Translations under genes and position numbers: made by a program | Notes under the pieces: generated by a model | Seen by the model: the letters and a program-made list of their open reading frames with translations, nothing else | The model's database searches: none | Told to the model about the DNA's origin: nothing | Shown here: piece by piece, positions 17,434-25,757 of the stretch | Position numbering within the stretch: the first letter of the stretch is position 1 | Layout: every line of letters starts with the position of its first letter | Source: Flavobacterium akiainvivens | GTDB taxonomy: Bacteria > Bacteroidota > Bacteroidia > Flavobacteriales > Flavobacteriaceae | Direction: 5' to 3' | Assembly: GCF_001278115.1 (NCBI RefSeq) | Contig: NZ_LIYD01000005.1 | Span: forward strand, 2,001,715 to 2,065,714 | DNA: 64,000 nucleotides

Positions 17434-17458
17434 AAGGGATGCTTTTTGGCATCCCTTT
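17434..17458. terminator. Bidirectional terminator
   Basis: AAGGGATGC, a T5 loop, GCATCCCTT and a T run, between the plus-strand small membrane gene and the end of the minus-strand gene at 17461. Confidence 0.75.
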
Positions 17459-17460
17459 TT

Positions 17461-17862
17461 TTATTTCTTAACCCGCTTAAAAACAATGGGGTCTACCGTA
17501 AAGTCTTCTGGGCGCTCTAAATTATTCATGGCAAGTACAATTTCATCAGGGTTATTTACCTTATAAATACCCATTAATGTATTTTCCTGCCCAGAGCTGA
17601 GTTCTTTCATAATAAAATCCAGTTGATTGGTACCATCAATAAATTTATAGGTCATTTGCCCCTCAATTCCTTCCATTTCAAAATGCTTGCCGCCTACAAT
17701 TTCGTCTCCTTTTTGCATGGTTACATAGCCTTCGGCATCAAAGGTTATATAAACAGCACCGCCATCGTCATCGGTTCCCTGCCATTTACCTACCGATTTA
17801 AAATCTTTTTGCGCCAGCACGGGCATAGTTGCCAGCAGGAATAGCATTATAACGTGTTTCAT
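17461..17862 (-). CDS. Secreted lipocalin-like small protein
   Basis: About 133 aa from the ATG at 17862, chosen because it gives a proper signal peptide (MKHVIMLFLLATMPVLAQ); the open frame back to 17949 adds non-conserved residues. The mature part has the pattern SVGKWQGTDDDGGAVYITFDAEGYVTMQKGDEIVGGKHF. This is shared with the protein at 24222-24635 (GKWEGTVEGEKFGMEFDKDGYATLQKGD), so the two are paralogues. The beta-strand-rich, GKW-starting layout resembles lipocalin-like Bacteroidota domains. The function is unknown. Confidence 0.7.
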   Translation of the reverse strand: MKHVIMLFLLATMPVLAQKDFKSVGKWQGTDDDGGAVYITFDAEGYVTMQKGDEIVGGKHFEMEGIEGQMTYKFIDGTNQLDFIMKELSSGQENTLMGIYKVNNPDEIVLAMNNLERPEDFTVDPIVFKRVKK

Positions 17863-17963
17863 AAATAGTGTATCAATTGTTGTATCGCTTATGTAAATAT
17901 ACGGTTTTAGGCAGGGCAATACCCAAAATGGCGTAACTTTACCATTCAATTTATATAAAAGCC

Positions 17964-18581
17964 ATGAAAAAACAACTCATAGTATTACTTGCAGTACTTG
18001 CCCTGGCAGGATGTGCCTCTAAAAACGGCAATGCCGCACCCGAAACCTTTACAGCAACATCGGCCAACGGACTGGCTATAGGCACCATAACTTTTGAGGG
18101 CGATGTGCCCATGAACGATATTTACCGTTTTTTTTACGAAGGGCAAACCGGGGACAAGAAATTCAACAAGCAAAACGCCGACAGGATTATTATAAACGGC
18201 CGCACCGATGGCAAGAGCGTTTTTAACGGTGATTTTAATAACAAGAAAACGTATCTGTTTGTGCTTGAGGTTAAACCGGGCAGCTATGCCTTTACCAAAT
18301 ACAACCACCTTGACCACCTGGGGCCGCAGGGAATGGTTACCGAAAGCAAACCGTTTGGGATACCCTTTGAAGTGAAAGCCGGTGCCATAACCTATATAGG
18401 CGAAATGAGTTATGTGGATAAGGCTGCAAAAGGCGAACCTAAAATATTTGTTGCCGATTATTTTAATCGTGATTTACCCGAGTTTAAGAAGAAATACCCA
18501 AATATTGACTGGGAAAAAGCTGATAATAAGACACCTAAAACGGGCAATAAGGGAGAAAACATGGTGGACTTCAGGAACTAA
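17964..18581 (+). CDS. Putative lipoprotein, 205 aa
   Basis: A lipoprotein signal with lipobox LAGC (cysteine about residue 17). The mature sequence is beta-rich (GLAIGTITFEGDVPMNDIYRF, TYLFVLEVKPGSYAF, GAITYIGEM) and ends in a polar tail. The middle part resembles a DUF2846-like or carboxypeptidase-regulatory-like beta sandwich, but I cannot place it in a family. It is divergent from the secreted gene at 17461-17862, with a 101-bp shared promoter region. Confidence 0.65.
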   Translation: MKKQLIVLLAVLALAGCASKNGNAAPETFTATSANGLAIGTITFEGDVPMNDIYRFFYEGQTGDKKFNKQNADRIIINGRTDGKSVFNGDFNNKKTYLFVLEVKPGSYAFTKYNHLDHLGPQGMVTESKPFGIPFEVKAGAITYIGEMSYVDKAAKGEPKIFVADYFNRDLPEFKKKYPNIDWEKADNKTPKTGNKGENMVDFRN

Positions 18582-18866
18582 CGAAGAAAAACCTTACATA
18601 ACGCAGAAATTTTGAACATATTGCATTAAAATGTAAATTTTAGTTTAAAAAAAATTTTAAACAGGCCGCTATTGGGCATTTCTTTATAAATAAGATAAGG
18701 TTTTAAGGGTTTTAACATTTAAATATCCTCAATTTTTAACAGGATTTTATATATTATTATCTACACAAAAGAGTAAATGATGTTAAAAACGCAACATTTA
18801 ACAAATTTAACAATTATTTATTCAGTTAAATCTTTTACTTTTACTCTTACCTAAATCTTAATAATT

Positions 18867-19100
18867 ATGGAGAAAATTACTCTTGACGCAATGCGTAATT
18901 TCATTCTTGACAACGAGCTAACCGACACTGTGGCCATATCGCTGCACCCGGACAGTTTTGACAGCGTAGTGATGGACTACCTTGACACAAACGGCAACCA
19001 GATTGAGCGCCCGTTTGAAATTCTGGGTATTGAAATCCTTCAGGATGAATCAGGCAACGTACCTGTAAACAAGTACAACGTTCTTGACGCTGTGAAGTAA
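18867..19100 (+). CDS. Small hypothetical protein, 77 aa
   Basis: An acidic, soluble protein with no signal peptide, starting MEKITLDAMRNFILDNELTDTVAISLHPDSF. The gene is monocistronic: a 285-bp AT-rich upstream spacer (18582-18866) and its own terminator 30 bases downstream. The long leader with TTTTACTTTTAC just before the start suggests a strong promoter, though the exact box is not clear. Small acidic proteins of this kind recur in Flavobacteriaceae. No function can be given. Confidence 0.7.
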   Translation: MEKITLDAMRNFILDNELTDTVAISLHPDSFDSVVMDYLDTNGNQIERPFEILGIEILQDESGNVPVNKYNVLDAVK

Positions 19101-19130
19101 GGCTTAATTGTCATCTTACAGAAAAAAACA

Positions 19131-19164
19131 AATCCCGCCTGGCTGACCAAGGGCGGGATTTTTT
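19131..19164 (+). terminator. Terminator of the 77-aa gene
   Basis: AATCCCGCC...GGCGGGATT followed by TTTTTA, a 9-bp stem with a 12-base loop. Confidence 0.8.
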
Positions 19165-19180
19165 ATTCAAAGCTATATTT

Positions 19181-19280
19181 TAATATTTCGCACCTTGAAA
19201 ATGAATTCCGAAAGTGAAAAATTAAGCATCTAATTAGAGTTAAACTTCTGAAAAACAATGATGTATGATATTTCACACCG
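19181..19280. repeat. 100-bp repeat, copy 1 (left of hisS)
   Basis: Matches the reverse complement of 20919-21018 with only a few differences over about 100 bases. Shared parts include CCGAAAGTGAAAAATTAAGC, ACTTCTGAAAAACAATGAT and ATATTTCACACC, the last at both ends of the unit. It contains no gene. The two copies form an inverted pair around hisS. Confidence 0.85.
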
Positions 19281-19327
19281 CTTTTTAACCGCAAAATACT
19301 AATAGTCAAACTCTTATAAACAAAGTG

Positions 19328-20755
19328 TTACAAACCAGTAAGCTGCTCTACTAGCTGGTCAAACGTAACAATATCCTGTGTGCCTGAAGCCAGGTTTTTA
19401 AGGGTAAAGTTGTTGTTGTCAATTTCGGTGTCGCCGGTTAGTACGGCAAAAGGTATAATGCGCTTATCGGCATACTGAAACTGCTTGCCAATCTTGGCAT
19501 TATCGGGGTATAATTCGGCCTTAATACCTTGATTTCTAAGCCTTGAAATAGCCTTAAGGGCATATTGCGCTTCTTTATCCCCAAAGTTGATAAACAGTAC
19601 CTTAGTACCCTCTGTAACCGTTTCAGGGAACAGGTTAAGCTCCTCAAGCACAAGGTAAATGCGGTCAAGGCCAAACGATATGCCTACACCACTCATGTTC
19701 TTAAGCCCAAATATACCGGTAAGGTCGTCATAACGGCCACCGCCGCCTATGCTGCCCAGCTTAACTTCCTTAGGTGCAGATACTTCAAAAATTGCTCCGG
19801 TATAATAATTAAGTCCACGGGCAAGGGTAACATCGAGGTCTAAAATACTGTTGCCCAATCCTGTAGCAGCTACATTATTACAAATAAAACGCAATTCTTC
19901 AACGCCTTTGGTGCCTTCTTCGCTACCGGCAAGTAAATCAGCCAGTTGGTTCAGTTTTTCATCTATGCTGCCTGTAAAATTGAATAGCGGCTGTACTTTT
20001 TCAATAGCCTGTGCTTCAATGCCTTTAGCCAGCATTTCGGCCTTAACGCCGTCTTCGCCTATTTTGTCGAGTTTATCAAGAGCTACGGTAAAGTCAATCA
20101 GCTTGTCCTTAGCACCTATAACCTCGGCAATACCACCCAAAACCTTGCGGTTGTTGATTTTTATGGTAGCACCGTCAAGGCCAAGCTGCGTAAACACAGC
20201 ATCATACAGCTGCACCAGCTCTACCTCCTGCCAAAGCGAGGTACTGCCCACTACGTCGGCATCGCACTGGTAAAACTCACGGAAACGCCCTTTTTGCGGG
20301 TTATCGGCACGCCATACCGGCTGCACCTGGTAGCGCTTGAATGGGAAGGTTATATCATTTTGGTGCTGAACTACATAGCGCGCAAATGGCACGGTAAGGT
20401 CATAGCGCAGTGCCTTTTCAGATATCTTTGCTGTAAACTTATTTAGCTCTATAAGTTGCTCTGTAGTAATGTTTTCGGCAGAATTAGCCTTAAGTTCTTC
20501 CAATGACTGTGGCAGTTCTATACCTTTCTTGTCATAAAAGTAGTTACCTGAGTTCAATATCTTAAAAATCAGCCTGTCACCTTCTTCTCCGTACTTACCC
20601 ATAAGGGTATCTGAGTTCTCAAAAGACGGGGTTTCTATGGGCTGGAACCCAAACAGCTCAAAATGATGCTTTATGGCCGATATAATATATTGACGCTTAG
20701 CTACTTCTGAAGGGGAGAAATCCCTGGTGCCTTTTGGTATTCCCGGTTTTGCCAT
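19328..20755 (-). CDS. hisS: Histidyl-tRNA synthetase
   Basis: A 475-aa class II aminoacyl-tRNA synthetase. The N-terminus [17 protein letters not shown] is the usual flavobacterial form. Motif 2 region: [23 protein letters not shown]. Histidine-specific signatures: [15 protein letters not shown] and [16 protein letters not shown]. The anticodon-binding domain occupies about the last 90 residues ([16 protein letters not shown]). It is monocistronic, and both flanks carry copies of the 100-bp inverted repeat at close distance. Confidence 0.97.
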   Translation of the reverse strand: MAKPGIPKGTRDFSPSEVAKRQYIISAIKHHFELFGFQPIETPSFENSDTLMGKYGEEGDRLIFKILNSGNYFYDKKGIELPQSLEELKANSAENITTEQLIELNKFTAKISEKALRYDLTVPFARYVVQHQNDITFPFKRYQVQPVWRADNPQKGRFREFYQCDADVVGSTSLWQEVELVQLYDAVFTQLGLDGATIKINNRKVLGGIAEVIGAKDKLIDFTVALDKLDKIGEDGVKAEMLAKGIEAQAIEKVQPLFNFTGSIDEKLNQLADLLAGSEEGTKGVEELRFICNNVAATGLGNSILDLDVTLARGLNYYTGAIFEVSAPKEVKLGSIGGGGRYDDLTGIFGLKNMSGVGISFGLDRIYLVLEELNLFPETVTEGTKVLFINFGDKEAQYALKAISRLRNQGIKAELYPDNAKIGKQFQYADKRIIPFAVLTGDTEIDNNNFTLKNLASGTQDIVTFDQLVEQLTGL

Positions 20756-20841
20756 TTTTTATATGATTTTCAATTTGAAGGGCAAATATACGGTAGGGAT
20801 TTCAAAGTTTAGATTTCAGATTTCAGATTGTCCTCAAAAAA

Positions 20842-20863
20842 CGCTTAATTTTTCACTTTTGGA
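20842..20863. repeat. Short copy of the 100-bp repeat core
   Basis: CGCTTAATTTTTCACTTTTG here matches the core TGCTTAATTTTTCACTTTCG of the 100-bp repeat copy at 20919-21018, 100 bases away and in the same orientation. A further related copy in the opposite orientation lies at 60819-60838. Confidence 0.55.
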
Positions 20864-20918
20864 TTTTTAACCAACTCAAGCATAAGTTTTTAAAAATCAG
20901 CACTTTACAAAAAAATAG

Positions 20919-21018
20919 TGGTGTGAAATATCATATATCATTGTTTTTCAGAAGTTTACTTATAATTAGGTGCTTAATTTTTCACTTTCGGACTTCATTT
21001 TCACGGTGTGAAATATTA
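20919..21018. repeat. 100-bp repeat, copy 2 (right of hisS)
   Basis: Inverted copy of 19181-19280. It lies in the 398-bp spacer between hisS and the permease gene, which also holds a short core copy (20842-20863), TTTCAGATTTCAGATT-type repeats (20803-20830) and the 25-bp repeat at 21096-21120. No gene is seen in the spacer. Confidence 0.85.
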
Positions 21019-21095
21019 AAACACACCGGATAATTCTATTTCAACCACCATCCCAAATTTTAATCCAAAACTGTCCAGGCAAATTTCAAATCTGA

Positions 21096-21120
21096 AATCT
21101 TCAATCTAAAATCTGAAATC
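21096..21120. repeat. 25-bp dispersed repeat, copy 1
   Basis: A perfect 25-base match to 63893-63917. The unit is built from TCAATCTAAAATCTGAAATC-type words that are tandem-like in themselves. It sits 34 bases before the permease start codon; the other copy sits just before a thiolase start codon. Confidence 0.7.
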
Positions 21121-21153
21121 CGTACATTAGATGCCACAAAAATCCTGTGGGTA

Positions 21154-22404
21154 ATGTTTAACCTCTTTCGCGAAAATACCAAGATAGCGCTGGACTCCAT
21201 AAAGACCCAGCTGCTGCGCACCATACTTACCGTTTTTATCATCAGCCTGGGCATTTTTGCCCTGGTGGGCATACTGGCAGCCGTGGCCGCGCTGGAAAAT
21301 ACCATTATGGGCAACTTTGCCAGCATGGGTTCTAACGCGTTTACCATAAGCCGTTATGACAACAGCGAGCAAATAGGCCGCCAGAATGACGGCGATGTGC
21401 GCGAAAACCCCATCATCAGCTACCCGCAGGCCAAGGAGTTTCAGGATAAATACAGCTATGGCGGCGTTACTACCTCACTATCGTTTACCGCAGCGGGTAA
21501 TGTAGAGGTTAAGTATGAAGGTAAAAAGAGCGACCCCGATATTACCATTATTGGCGCCGACCAAAACTACCTGCCCAACAGCGGGCTGGAAACCCCACAG
21601 GGGCGCAACTTTACCCCTTTTGATGTTAACAACAATAACTATGTGTGTATTGTGGGCAGTGATTTTGCCAAGGGCGGCCTGCTTAAAGATGCACCTAATC
21701 CCATTGGCAAGGTTATCTCAATACGCGGGGCGAGGTTTACGGTAGTAGGCGTGCTTAAAGAGCGTGGCTCTACCTTTGGCAACCGCCAGGACCTTAACGT
21801 TATTATACCCATACAACTGGCGCGTTCGCTGTTTACAGCCCCTAATATAGACTATACTATTAAGGTAAACGTGGCCAACCACAACCTGCTGGAAAGCAGC
21901 GTAGACGAAGCCATACTAACCATGCGCCGTGTGCGCCACCTTAACCCCGTACAGGGCAACAACTTTGGCATAGAGCGCAGCGACGAACTCCTGGCGCAGC
22001 TAAAGGAAGAAACCGCTGTTATGAACGCTATAGCCTGGGCCATAGGTGTTATAACCGTGTTTGGCTCCAGCATTGCACTTATGAATATTATGCTGGTAAG
22101 CGTTACAGAGCGCACCCGAGAAATAGGCGTTCGCAAAAGCCTGGGCGCCACCCGCCTTATTATAGCACTGCAGTTTTTAACCGAAACCCTGGTTATATGC
22201 ATTATGGGGGCAGCCATTGGCGTACTGCTTGGCCTGCTGGTGGGCTTTGGCTTTTCTATGGCTATGGGGCTAAGCTTTGCCATGCCGTGGCAGGCGCTTT
22301 TTGCCGCACTTTCTACCGTGGTTATTGTTACCATCTTCTCAGGCCTGTACCCTGCCGTTAAGGCCGCCGCGCTCGACCCGGTTGAGGCGCTCAGGTATGA
22401 ATAG
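21154..22404 (+). CDS. ABC transporter permease (MacB/FtsX type)
   Basis: A 416-aa permease with the MacB layout: one N-terminal transmembrane helix (about 19-46, LLRTILTVFIISLGIFALVG), a periplasmic MacB-PCD domain (about 50-265), then three FtsX-type helices (IAWAIGVITVFGSSIALMNI, a middle pair around 330-365, and the last before VKAAALDPVEALRYE). The cytoplasmic ERTREIGVRKSLGATR loop is the conserved coupling region. Members export lipids, peptides or drugs, or drive lipoprotein release. The partner ATPase gene is not adjacent. The 3' end of this gene is duplicated 443 bp downstream. Confidence 0.9.
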   Translation: MFNLFRENTKIALDSIKTQLLRTILTVFIISLGIFALVGILAAVAALENTIMGNFASMGSNAFTISRYDNSEQIGRQNDGDVRENPIISYPQAKEFQDKYSYGGVTTSLSFTAAGNVEVKYEGKKSDPDITIIGADQNYLPNSGLETPQGRNFTPFDVNNNNYVCIVGSDFAKGGLLKDAPNPIGKVISIRGARFTVVGVLKERGSTFGNRQDLNVIIPIQLARSLFTAPNIDYTIKVNVANHNLLESSVDEAILTMRRVRHLNPVQGNNFGIERSDELLAQLKEETAVMNAIAWAIGVITVFGSSIALMNIMLVSVTERTREIGVRKSLGATRLIIALQFLTETLVICIMGAAIGVLLGLLVGFGFSMAMGLSFAMPWQALFAALSTVVIVTIFSGLYPAVKAAALDPVEALRYE

Positions 22405-22849
22405 GTATTAAGATGGCAGTTGGCAGATATTAGGACTATGCTATGAATATTAAAACTTAAGTTATGCTTGATACCGAATTAAAACAAATAATCGAAATAA
22501 CAAATAAAGCTACTAAAGCCCCTTGGACTTCTTATATAGAAGGAAGAGACCATACCAGTGGAAGCAACTTTATAATGACAGGAGTTGAAGAAGATAGAGA
22601 TTATGATATCGACGTTGATAGATTGAGGGAAGAAGACCAGGACTTTATAGCAATGGCAAGAAACACGTTACCACAATTAGTAGATGAAATTCTACGCCTG
22701 CAAAAAATTTTAAACGATAATTCTATCCCTTTCTAAAAAATAATAGTAGTGAAAAATCCCCGGCTGGTATGGGCTTGAATATTCGCAACTAAAAAGTAGG
22801 GCAAAAGCAAAATGCTTGCACCGGCAGGGGCGCTCAGGTATGAATAGGT
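22386..22849 (+). repeat. 21-bp direct repeat of permease 3' end bracketing an ORF
   Basis: A 21-base stretch with GGCGCTCAGGTATGAATAG, covering the last codons and stop of the permease gene (22386-22406), recurs exactly at 22829-22849. Between the copies lie 422 bases with the 90-aa gene at 22464-22736. This is the layout left by an insertion with target duplication or by a tandem duplication and decay. Confidence 0.7.
22464..22736 (+). CDS. Hypothetical protein, 90 aa
   Basis: A soluble acidic protein: TNKATKAPWTSYIEGRDHTSGSNFIMTG, then DQDFIAMARNTLPQLVDEILRL, a helical tail. The APW...EGRDH..G..FI pattern is one I associate with small orphan proteins scattered through Bacteroidota accessory loci; the function is unknown. 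The gene is more AT-rich than the permease before it and lies inside a 21-bp direct repeat that copies the permease 3' end, which suggests it was inserted. No transposase is nearby. Confidence 0.65.
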   Translation: MLDTELKQIIEITNKATKAPWTSYIEGRDHTSGSNFIMTGVEEDRDYDIDVDRLREEDQDFIAMARNTLPQLVDEILRLQKILNDNSIPF

Positions 22850-22885
22850 TTTATTTCTGGTTTAAAATTTAACAACACCATTATT

Positions 22886-23320
22886 ATGCGAAGTTTAACA
22901 CTATTGATTGTACTAATAAGTTTTGGTTGTTTTGCCCAGACAAAAGGTAGAGAAGAGACAGTTGACGGAATGAAAGCCGTAGTTAGAAATTTCTTTATTG
23001 CAAAAGGCGAAATTGATGACGAAAACAAACTCGATACAGCCGCGTATGATATTTGTGACGGAACTGATATTGGCACTAAAGAAAAAGGTATATACGTAAT
23101 CAGGACGGTATACCGTACCGATGGCAATGATTACCTGTTCTTTAAAAATGGGGCTGATTTTGAAATACTTGATTTTAAAGATTTACAGCTTTTAACCAAT
23201 AAAACTTTTGATTTATACAAAGGGCAAACTGCCGAAGAAATTTATAACCAGTTAGAGTGCTTGCTAAAATGGTATAAAGAGACTTATCTATTTAAGATTA
23301 AGAACAAGAAAAAGGTTTAA
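22886..23320 (+). CDS. Small secreted hypothetical protein, 144 aa
   Basis: A signal peptide (MRSLTLLIVLISFGCFAQ) precedes a polar alpha/beta sequence with no recognised motif and a lysine-rich C-terminus (KIKNKKKV). It is the first of four small exported proteins in a row (22886-24635) separated by short gaps, probably one operon or a cluster of related expression. It has no lipobox: the cysteine is followed by FAQ, a signal peptidase I site. The role is unknown. Confidence 0.65.
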   Translation: MRSLTLLIVLISFGCFAQTKGREETVDGMKAVVRNFFIAKGEIDDENKLDTAAYDICDGTDIGTKEKGIYVIRTVYRTDGNDYLFFKNGADFEILDFKDLQLLTNKTFDLYKGQTAEEIYNQLECLLKWYKETYLFKIKNKKKV

Positions 23321-23357
23321 GGTTATAAAACAAGAAAACTAACCAACCTCCTCACTT

Positions 23358-23816
23358 ATGAAGCTCATATCCTCACTATTATTCTTAATTTCCGCCTTAG
23401 CTCATGCCCAGGATGGCTCAGACATCAGGTATTATAACATTGAAAAGGCAGACAGCACCCTGGTGGGCAAAGACGTGCACTTTGACTTTTTTAACCGTTC
23501 TTTTGGCGGAAAAATTATAGATACCCTTACCATAACCATTAACAACAAGCCCATACGGTTTATTGAAGTACGTAAAGATAACGGTCACAACAACTGGTTT
23601 TCTCAACAGGGCATGGTAGCCATTGATAAAATTGACAACCGATTAATCAGGATTAACAAATGCAAAATTGACAGCATTGACACTGATTACTTTTATGTTA
23701 CCCTGTTTGTTGATTTTTGCGATGACAGCCTGAAAGCCATTGAAAGAAACCGCCAGATGCAGTATAAGTTTGGCAAAAAAGACGTGGTACAGGTTTTGGT
23801 AAAATCAGGAACATAA
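23358..23816 (+). CDS. Small secreted hypothetical protein, 152 aa
   Basis: A signal peptide (MKLISSLLFLISALAHAQ) and a beta-rich mature part (KDVHFDFFNRSFGGKIIDTLTITINNKPIRFIEVRKD). No known family was recognised. It lies 37 bases after the 144-aa gene and 13 bases before the lipoprotein start at 23830, consistent with co-transcription. Confidence 0.65.
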   Translation: MKLISSLLFLISALAHAQDGSDIRYYNIEKADSTLVGKDVHFDFFNRSFGGKIIDTLTITINNKPIRFIEVRKDNGHNNWFSQQGMVAIDKIDNRLIRINKCKIDSIDTDYFYVTLFVDFCDDSLKAIERNRQMQYKFGKKDVVQVLVKSGT

Positions 23817-23829
23817 TGTGTTTAACACC

Positions 23830-24213
23830 ATGAAAACACCACTTACCCTGTTATTACTTACAGCATTAATGGGCTGCAAAAGTAAAACAGCCCTGATTGA
23901 CAACCTTACATGTGGAGGCTGCCTTGAAGTGCAGGCTGATAAACGTGGCGGGCAGGCTTCTTATTCAGGCTTTACACTGGCTAAAGATGAAAATGCACTT
24001 ATATTTATGGGTAATTTTAACGACAGTATTAAAATTGAAGTTAATGGCATTACCCGTTTTGAAGACTTTGTTACCACACATGAAACCGATGGCATTAATA
24101 ACTATTTCAAACACAACTACGGTAACAATGCCGATGCCGTTGTAAAAATAACATCGCTTACCCGTACTATTTGCTGCGACTTTAAGATAGGCAGCACAAA
24201 ACGTAATACTTAA
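23830..24213 (+). CDS. Small lipoprotein, 127 aa
   Basis: The start is placed at the ATG at 23830, four codons inside the longest frame, because it begins a lipoprotein signal directly (MKTPLTLLLLTALMGC, lipobox LMGC). The mature part carries four further cysteines, in CGGC and CC pairs, which suggests disulfide bonds or metal binding. No family was recognised. It is followed 8 bases later by the lipocalin-like gene at 24222. Confidence 0.65.
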   Translation: MKTPLTLLLLTALMGCKSKTALIDNLTCGGCLEVQADKRGGQASYSGFTLAKDENALIFMGNFNDSIKIEVNGITRFEDFVTTHETDGINNYFKHNYGNNADAVVKITSLTRTICCDFKIGSTKRNT

Positions 24214-24221
24214 AACATACC

Positions 24222-24635
24222 ATGAAAAAATCACTTATCCTGTTCGTTACATTTTTAAGCCTTATGGCCTTTACCACCCCGCCTGCCGAGTTTAGCATTA
24301 TAGGCAAATGGGAAGGCACCGTAGAGGGCGAAAAATTTGGGATGGAATTTGACAAAGACGGCTATGCCACACTCCAAAAAGGCGACCAGCGTTTTGGCGG
24401 AAAAGAGTTTGATATGGGCGGCGAAAAAATTGCCATGACCTATGAGGTGGACTACAAGGCTACGCCAAACCTTATTAAAATTTCGCTTAAAAGGCTGTCT
24501 ACGGGCGAAAAAGAACTTATGTTTACCATAGGCTTCAGGCCGCTTAACGACAACGAATTTAAGGCCAATATAGCCGACGAAGACAAAACGCCTGATATTG
24601 ACGGCCCTGATGCCGTTGTATACAAGAGGAAGTAA
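24222..24635 (+). CDS. Secreted lipocalin-like protein, paralogue of 17461-17862
   Basis: 137 aa with a signal peptide (MKKSLILFVTFLSLMAFTT). The mature domain (SIIGKWEGTVEGEKFGMEFDKDGYATLQKGDQRFGGKEF, then ISLKRLSTGEKELMF and DAVVYKRK) follows the same pattern as the protein at 17461-17862, including the ending VVYKRK versus IVFKRVKK. The two are paralogues about 6.5 kb apart. The fold is probably a small beta barrel; ligand and role are unknown. It is the last gene of the small exported cluster, followed by an 18-bp-stem hairpin. Confidence 0.7.
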   Translation: MKKSLILFVTFLSLMAFTTPPAEFSIIGKWEGTVEGEKFGMEFDKDGYATLQKGDQRFGGKEFDMGGEKIAMTYEVDYKATPNLIKISLKRLSTGEKELMFTIGFRPLNDNEFKANIADEDKTPDIDGPDAVVYKRK

Positions 24636-24643
24636 TCCAGTTG

Positions 24644-24694
24644 GCAGTTATCAGGTAGCAGGCGGCAGTTTGCAAACTGCTACCTGATAACTGC
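24644..24694. terminator. Long perfect hairpin after the exported-protein cluster
   Basis: An 18-bp perfect inverted repeat (GCAGTTATCAGGTAGCAG and complement, 24644-24661 and 24677-24694) with an inner TTTGCAAA. It probably works as a terminator or RNA-stabilising hairpin. A related GGCAGTTGGCAG string occurs near 22414. Confidence 0.6.
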
Positions 24695-24736
24695 TATTTG
24701 TTTAGCCTGTCATAATTTTAATCCTGATACAACCAA

Positions 24737-24916
24737 ATGAAGAAAGTTACTGCATACATCCTCAAAAACGTACTGATTTTTGTTGTGTTTATGGTTATAC
24801 TCAATGCTGTTTTTACAATTGCAGATGTGGGCGTTAACACCACACAAGCCGTAGCCACAATAATAGTCGTATTACTCTTTACTTACTTCCTTGCAAGGGT
24901 AATAAGGAGGCTGTAA
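24737..24916 (+). CDS. Small membrane protein, 59 aa
   Basis: An ATG-to-TAA frame of 59 codons with two hydrophobic helices: about 8-29 (LKNVLIFVVFMVILNAVFTI) and 39-55 (AVATIIVVLLFTYFLA), joined by a short polar loop and ending in RVIRRL. The positive residues at both ends fit a hairpin with both termini in the cytoplasm. It has no neighbour close enough for certain operon membership. No family was recognised. Confidence 0.55.
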   Translation: MKKVTAYILKNVLIFVVFMVILNAVFTIADVGVNTTQAVATIIVVLLFTYFLARVIRRL

Positions 24917-24921
24917 TCAAT

Positions 24922-25374
24922 ATGGCTGTTGGCTCACACAGTATTAGCAAGATGATTGCGCCGGCAGGCACAGGTTATCAACAGCTTCATTTAGAACTAA
25001 AAAACAATTTCAAATATGAAAAAAGCTATATATTTTTTTTCATTTTTTTTGGAACCATTTTTATCTTCATTTTTATAAATGGATTTATAAAATCCCGTAA
25101 GGAATATGGTAGCAAATATAATTTTACTATCGATGAAATTAAATCAGATGCAAAAGGTAATCTAATATTTTTCGACAGTGTTGGTAATGAATATTCTTTT
25201 GCAAGCTTTACATTTAATAAACATGACAAATTAGGAATTTCAGTCGGAGATAAAGTATTTAAAGACTATAAATCTAAAAATATGATTTTTAGCAGAGAGA
25301 CAGAAGATAAGTATAGCGTTTATTACATACAGAAGCCTAATGGTATGGTACCATTTTCATTTTATAGCTATTAA
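24922..25374 (+). CDS. Membrane-anchored hypothetical protein, probable frameshift at T-tract
   Basis: The open frame runs from 24922, but its first 30 residues look like translated intergenic DNA. A natural start, ATG at 25016 (MKKAIYFF), lies in another frame. One extra T in the T8 run at 25033-25040 would join it to the main frame and give a normal membrane anchor (MKKAIYFFFIFFGTIFIFIF) before the soluble part. The gene is therefore a pseudogene, phase-variable, or affected by a sequencing error. The soluble domain (about 100 aa, FDSVGNEYSFASFTFNKHDKLGISVGDKV) is beta-rich and unrecognised. It is AT-rich relative to its neighbours. Confidence 0.5.
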   Translation: MAVGSHSISKMIAPAGTGYQQLHLELKNNFKYEKSYIFFFIFFGTIFIFIFINGFIKSRKEYGSKYNFTIDEIKSDAKGNLIFFDSVGNEYSFASFTFNKHDKLGISVGDKVFKDYKSKNMIFSRETEDKYSVYYIQKPNGMVPFSFYSY

Positions 25375-25529
25375 GAAATTATACGCTACCGCTGTGGTAG
25401 TGTTTCAGATTAGTTGCTTTTGCAGTAGGTTAATGTGCTTTTATCTGTAGGAAAACCGTTTAGATTTGGCAGGTTGTTTTTCATGGTTTTCAACCCTTAT
25501 CAATTTCATCATCCCAATTCTCCGTCATT

Positions 25530-25712
25530 TCAGCTTTTCTTTTTGGTAAGCACAAAATTACCTTTATCCTGTTTTGGCGCATGGGTAGGAAACGCTGCCA
25601 TGGCCTGGCTGAGCCTTATAAACGCCATAACCCTTTCGGCCGGGTGAAGCTTTAAAAACTCCTCCTGCCTGCGGGCATTGTTTTCTTCCTTGGTACCAAA
25701 ATAGATTTCCAT
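25530..25712 (-). CDS. Small conserved hypothetical protein, 60 aa
   Basis: The start is set at the ATG at 25712, five codons inside the longest frame, giving MEIYFGTKEENNARRQEEFLK. It is a polar, helical protein with a conserved-looking middle (HPAERVMAFIRLSQAM) and a lysine-rich end. It resembles short orphan proteins found in many flavobacterial genomes, often near toxin-antitoxin or nucleotidyltransferase genes, but no such partner is adjacent. The overlapping plus-strand frame at 25435-25647 is judged a shadow. Confidence 0.55.
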   Translation of the reverse strand: MEIYFGTKEENNARRQEEFLKLHPAERVMAFIRLSQAMAAFPTHAPKQDKGNFVLTKKKS

Positions 25713-25757
25713 ACAGTAAAGATACAAATTTAGATGAATCTGAGATGCCTCAACTCC

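Noticed and set aside
19181-21018. hisS as cargo of a composite transposon formed by the 100-bp repeats
   Set aside because: The repeats encode no transposase and hisS is an essential core gene with core base composition, so the repeats more likely inserted next to it.
22464-24968. Small orphan genes with a repeated 23-bp word as integron cassettes
   Set aside because: No attC-like fold with paired R and L boxes could be built, and no integron integrase is present.
25435-25647. 70-aa plus-strand frame opposite the 60-aa gene
   Set aside because: The minus-strand product has a sensible start and a conserved-looking sequence; the plus-strand one is hydrophobic without pattern.
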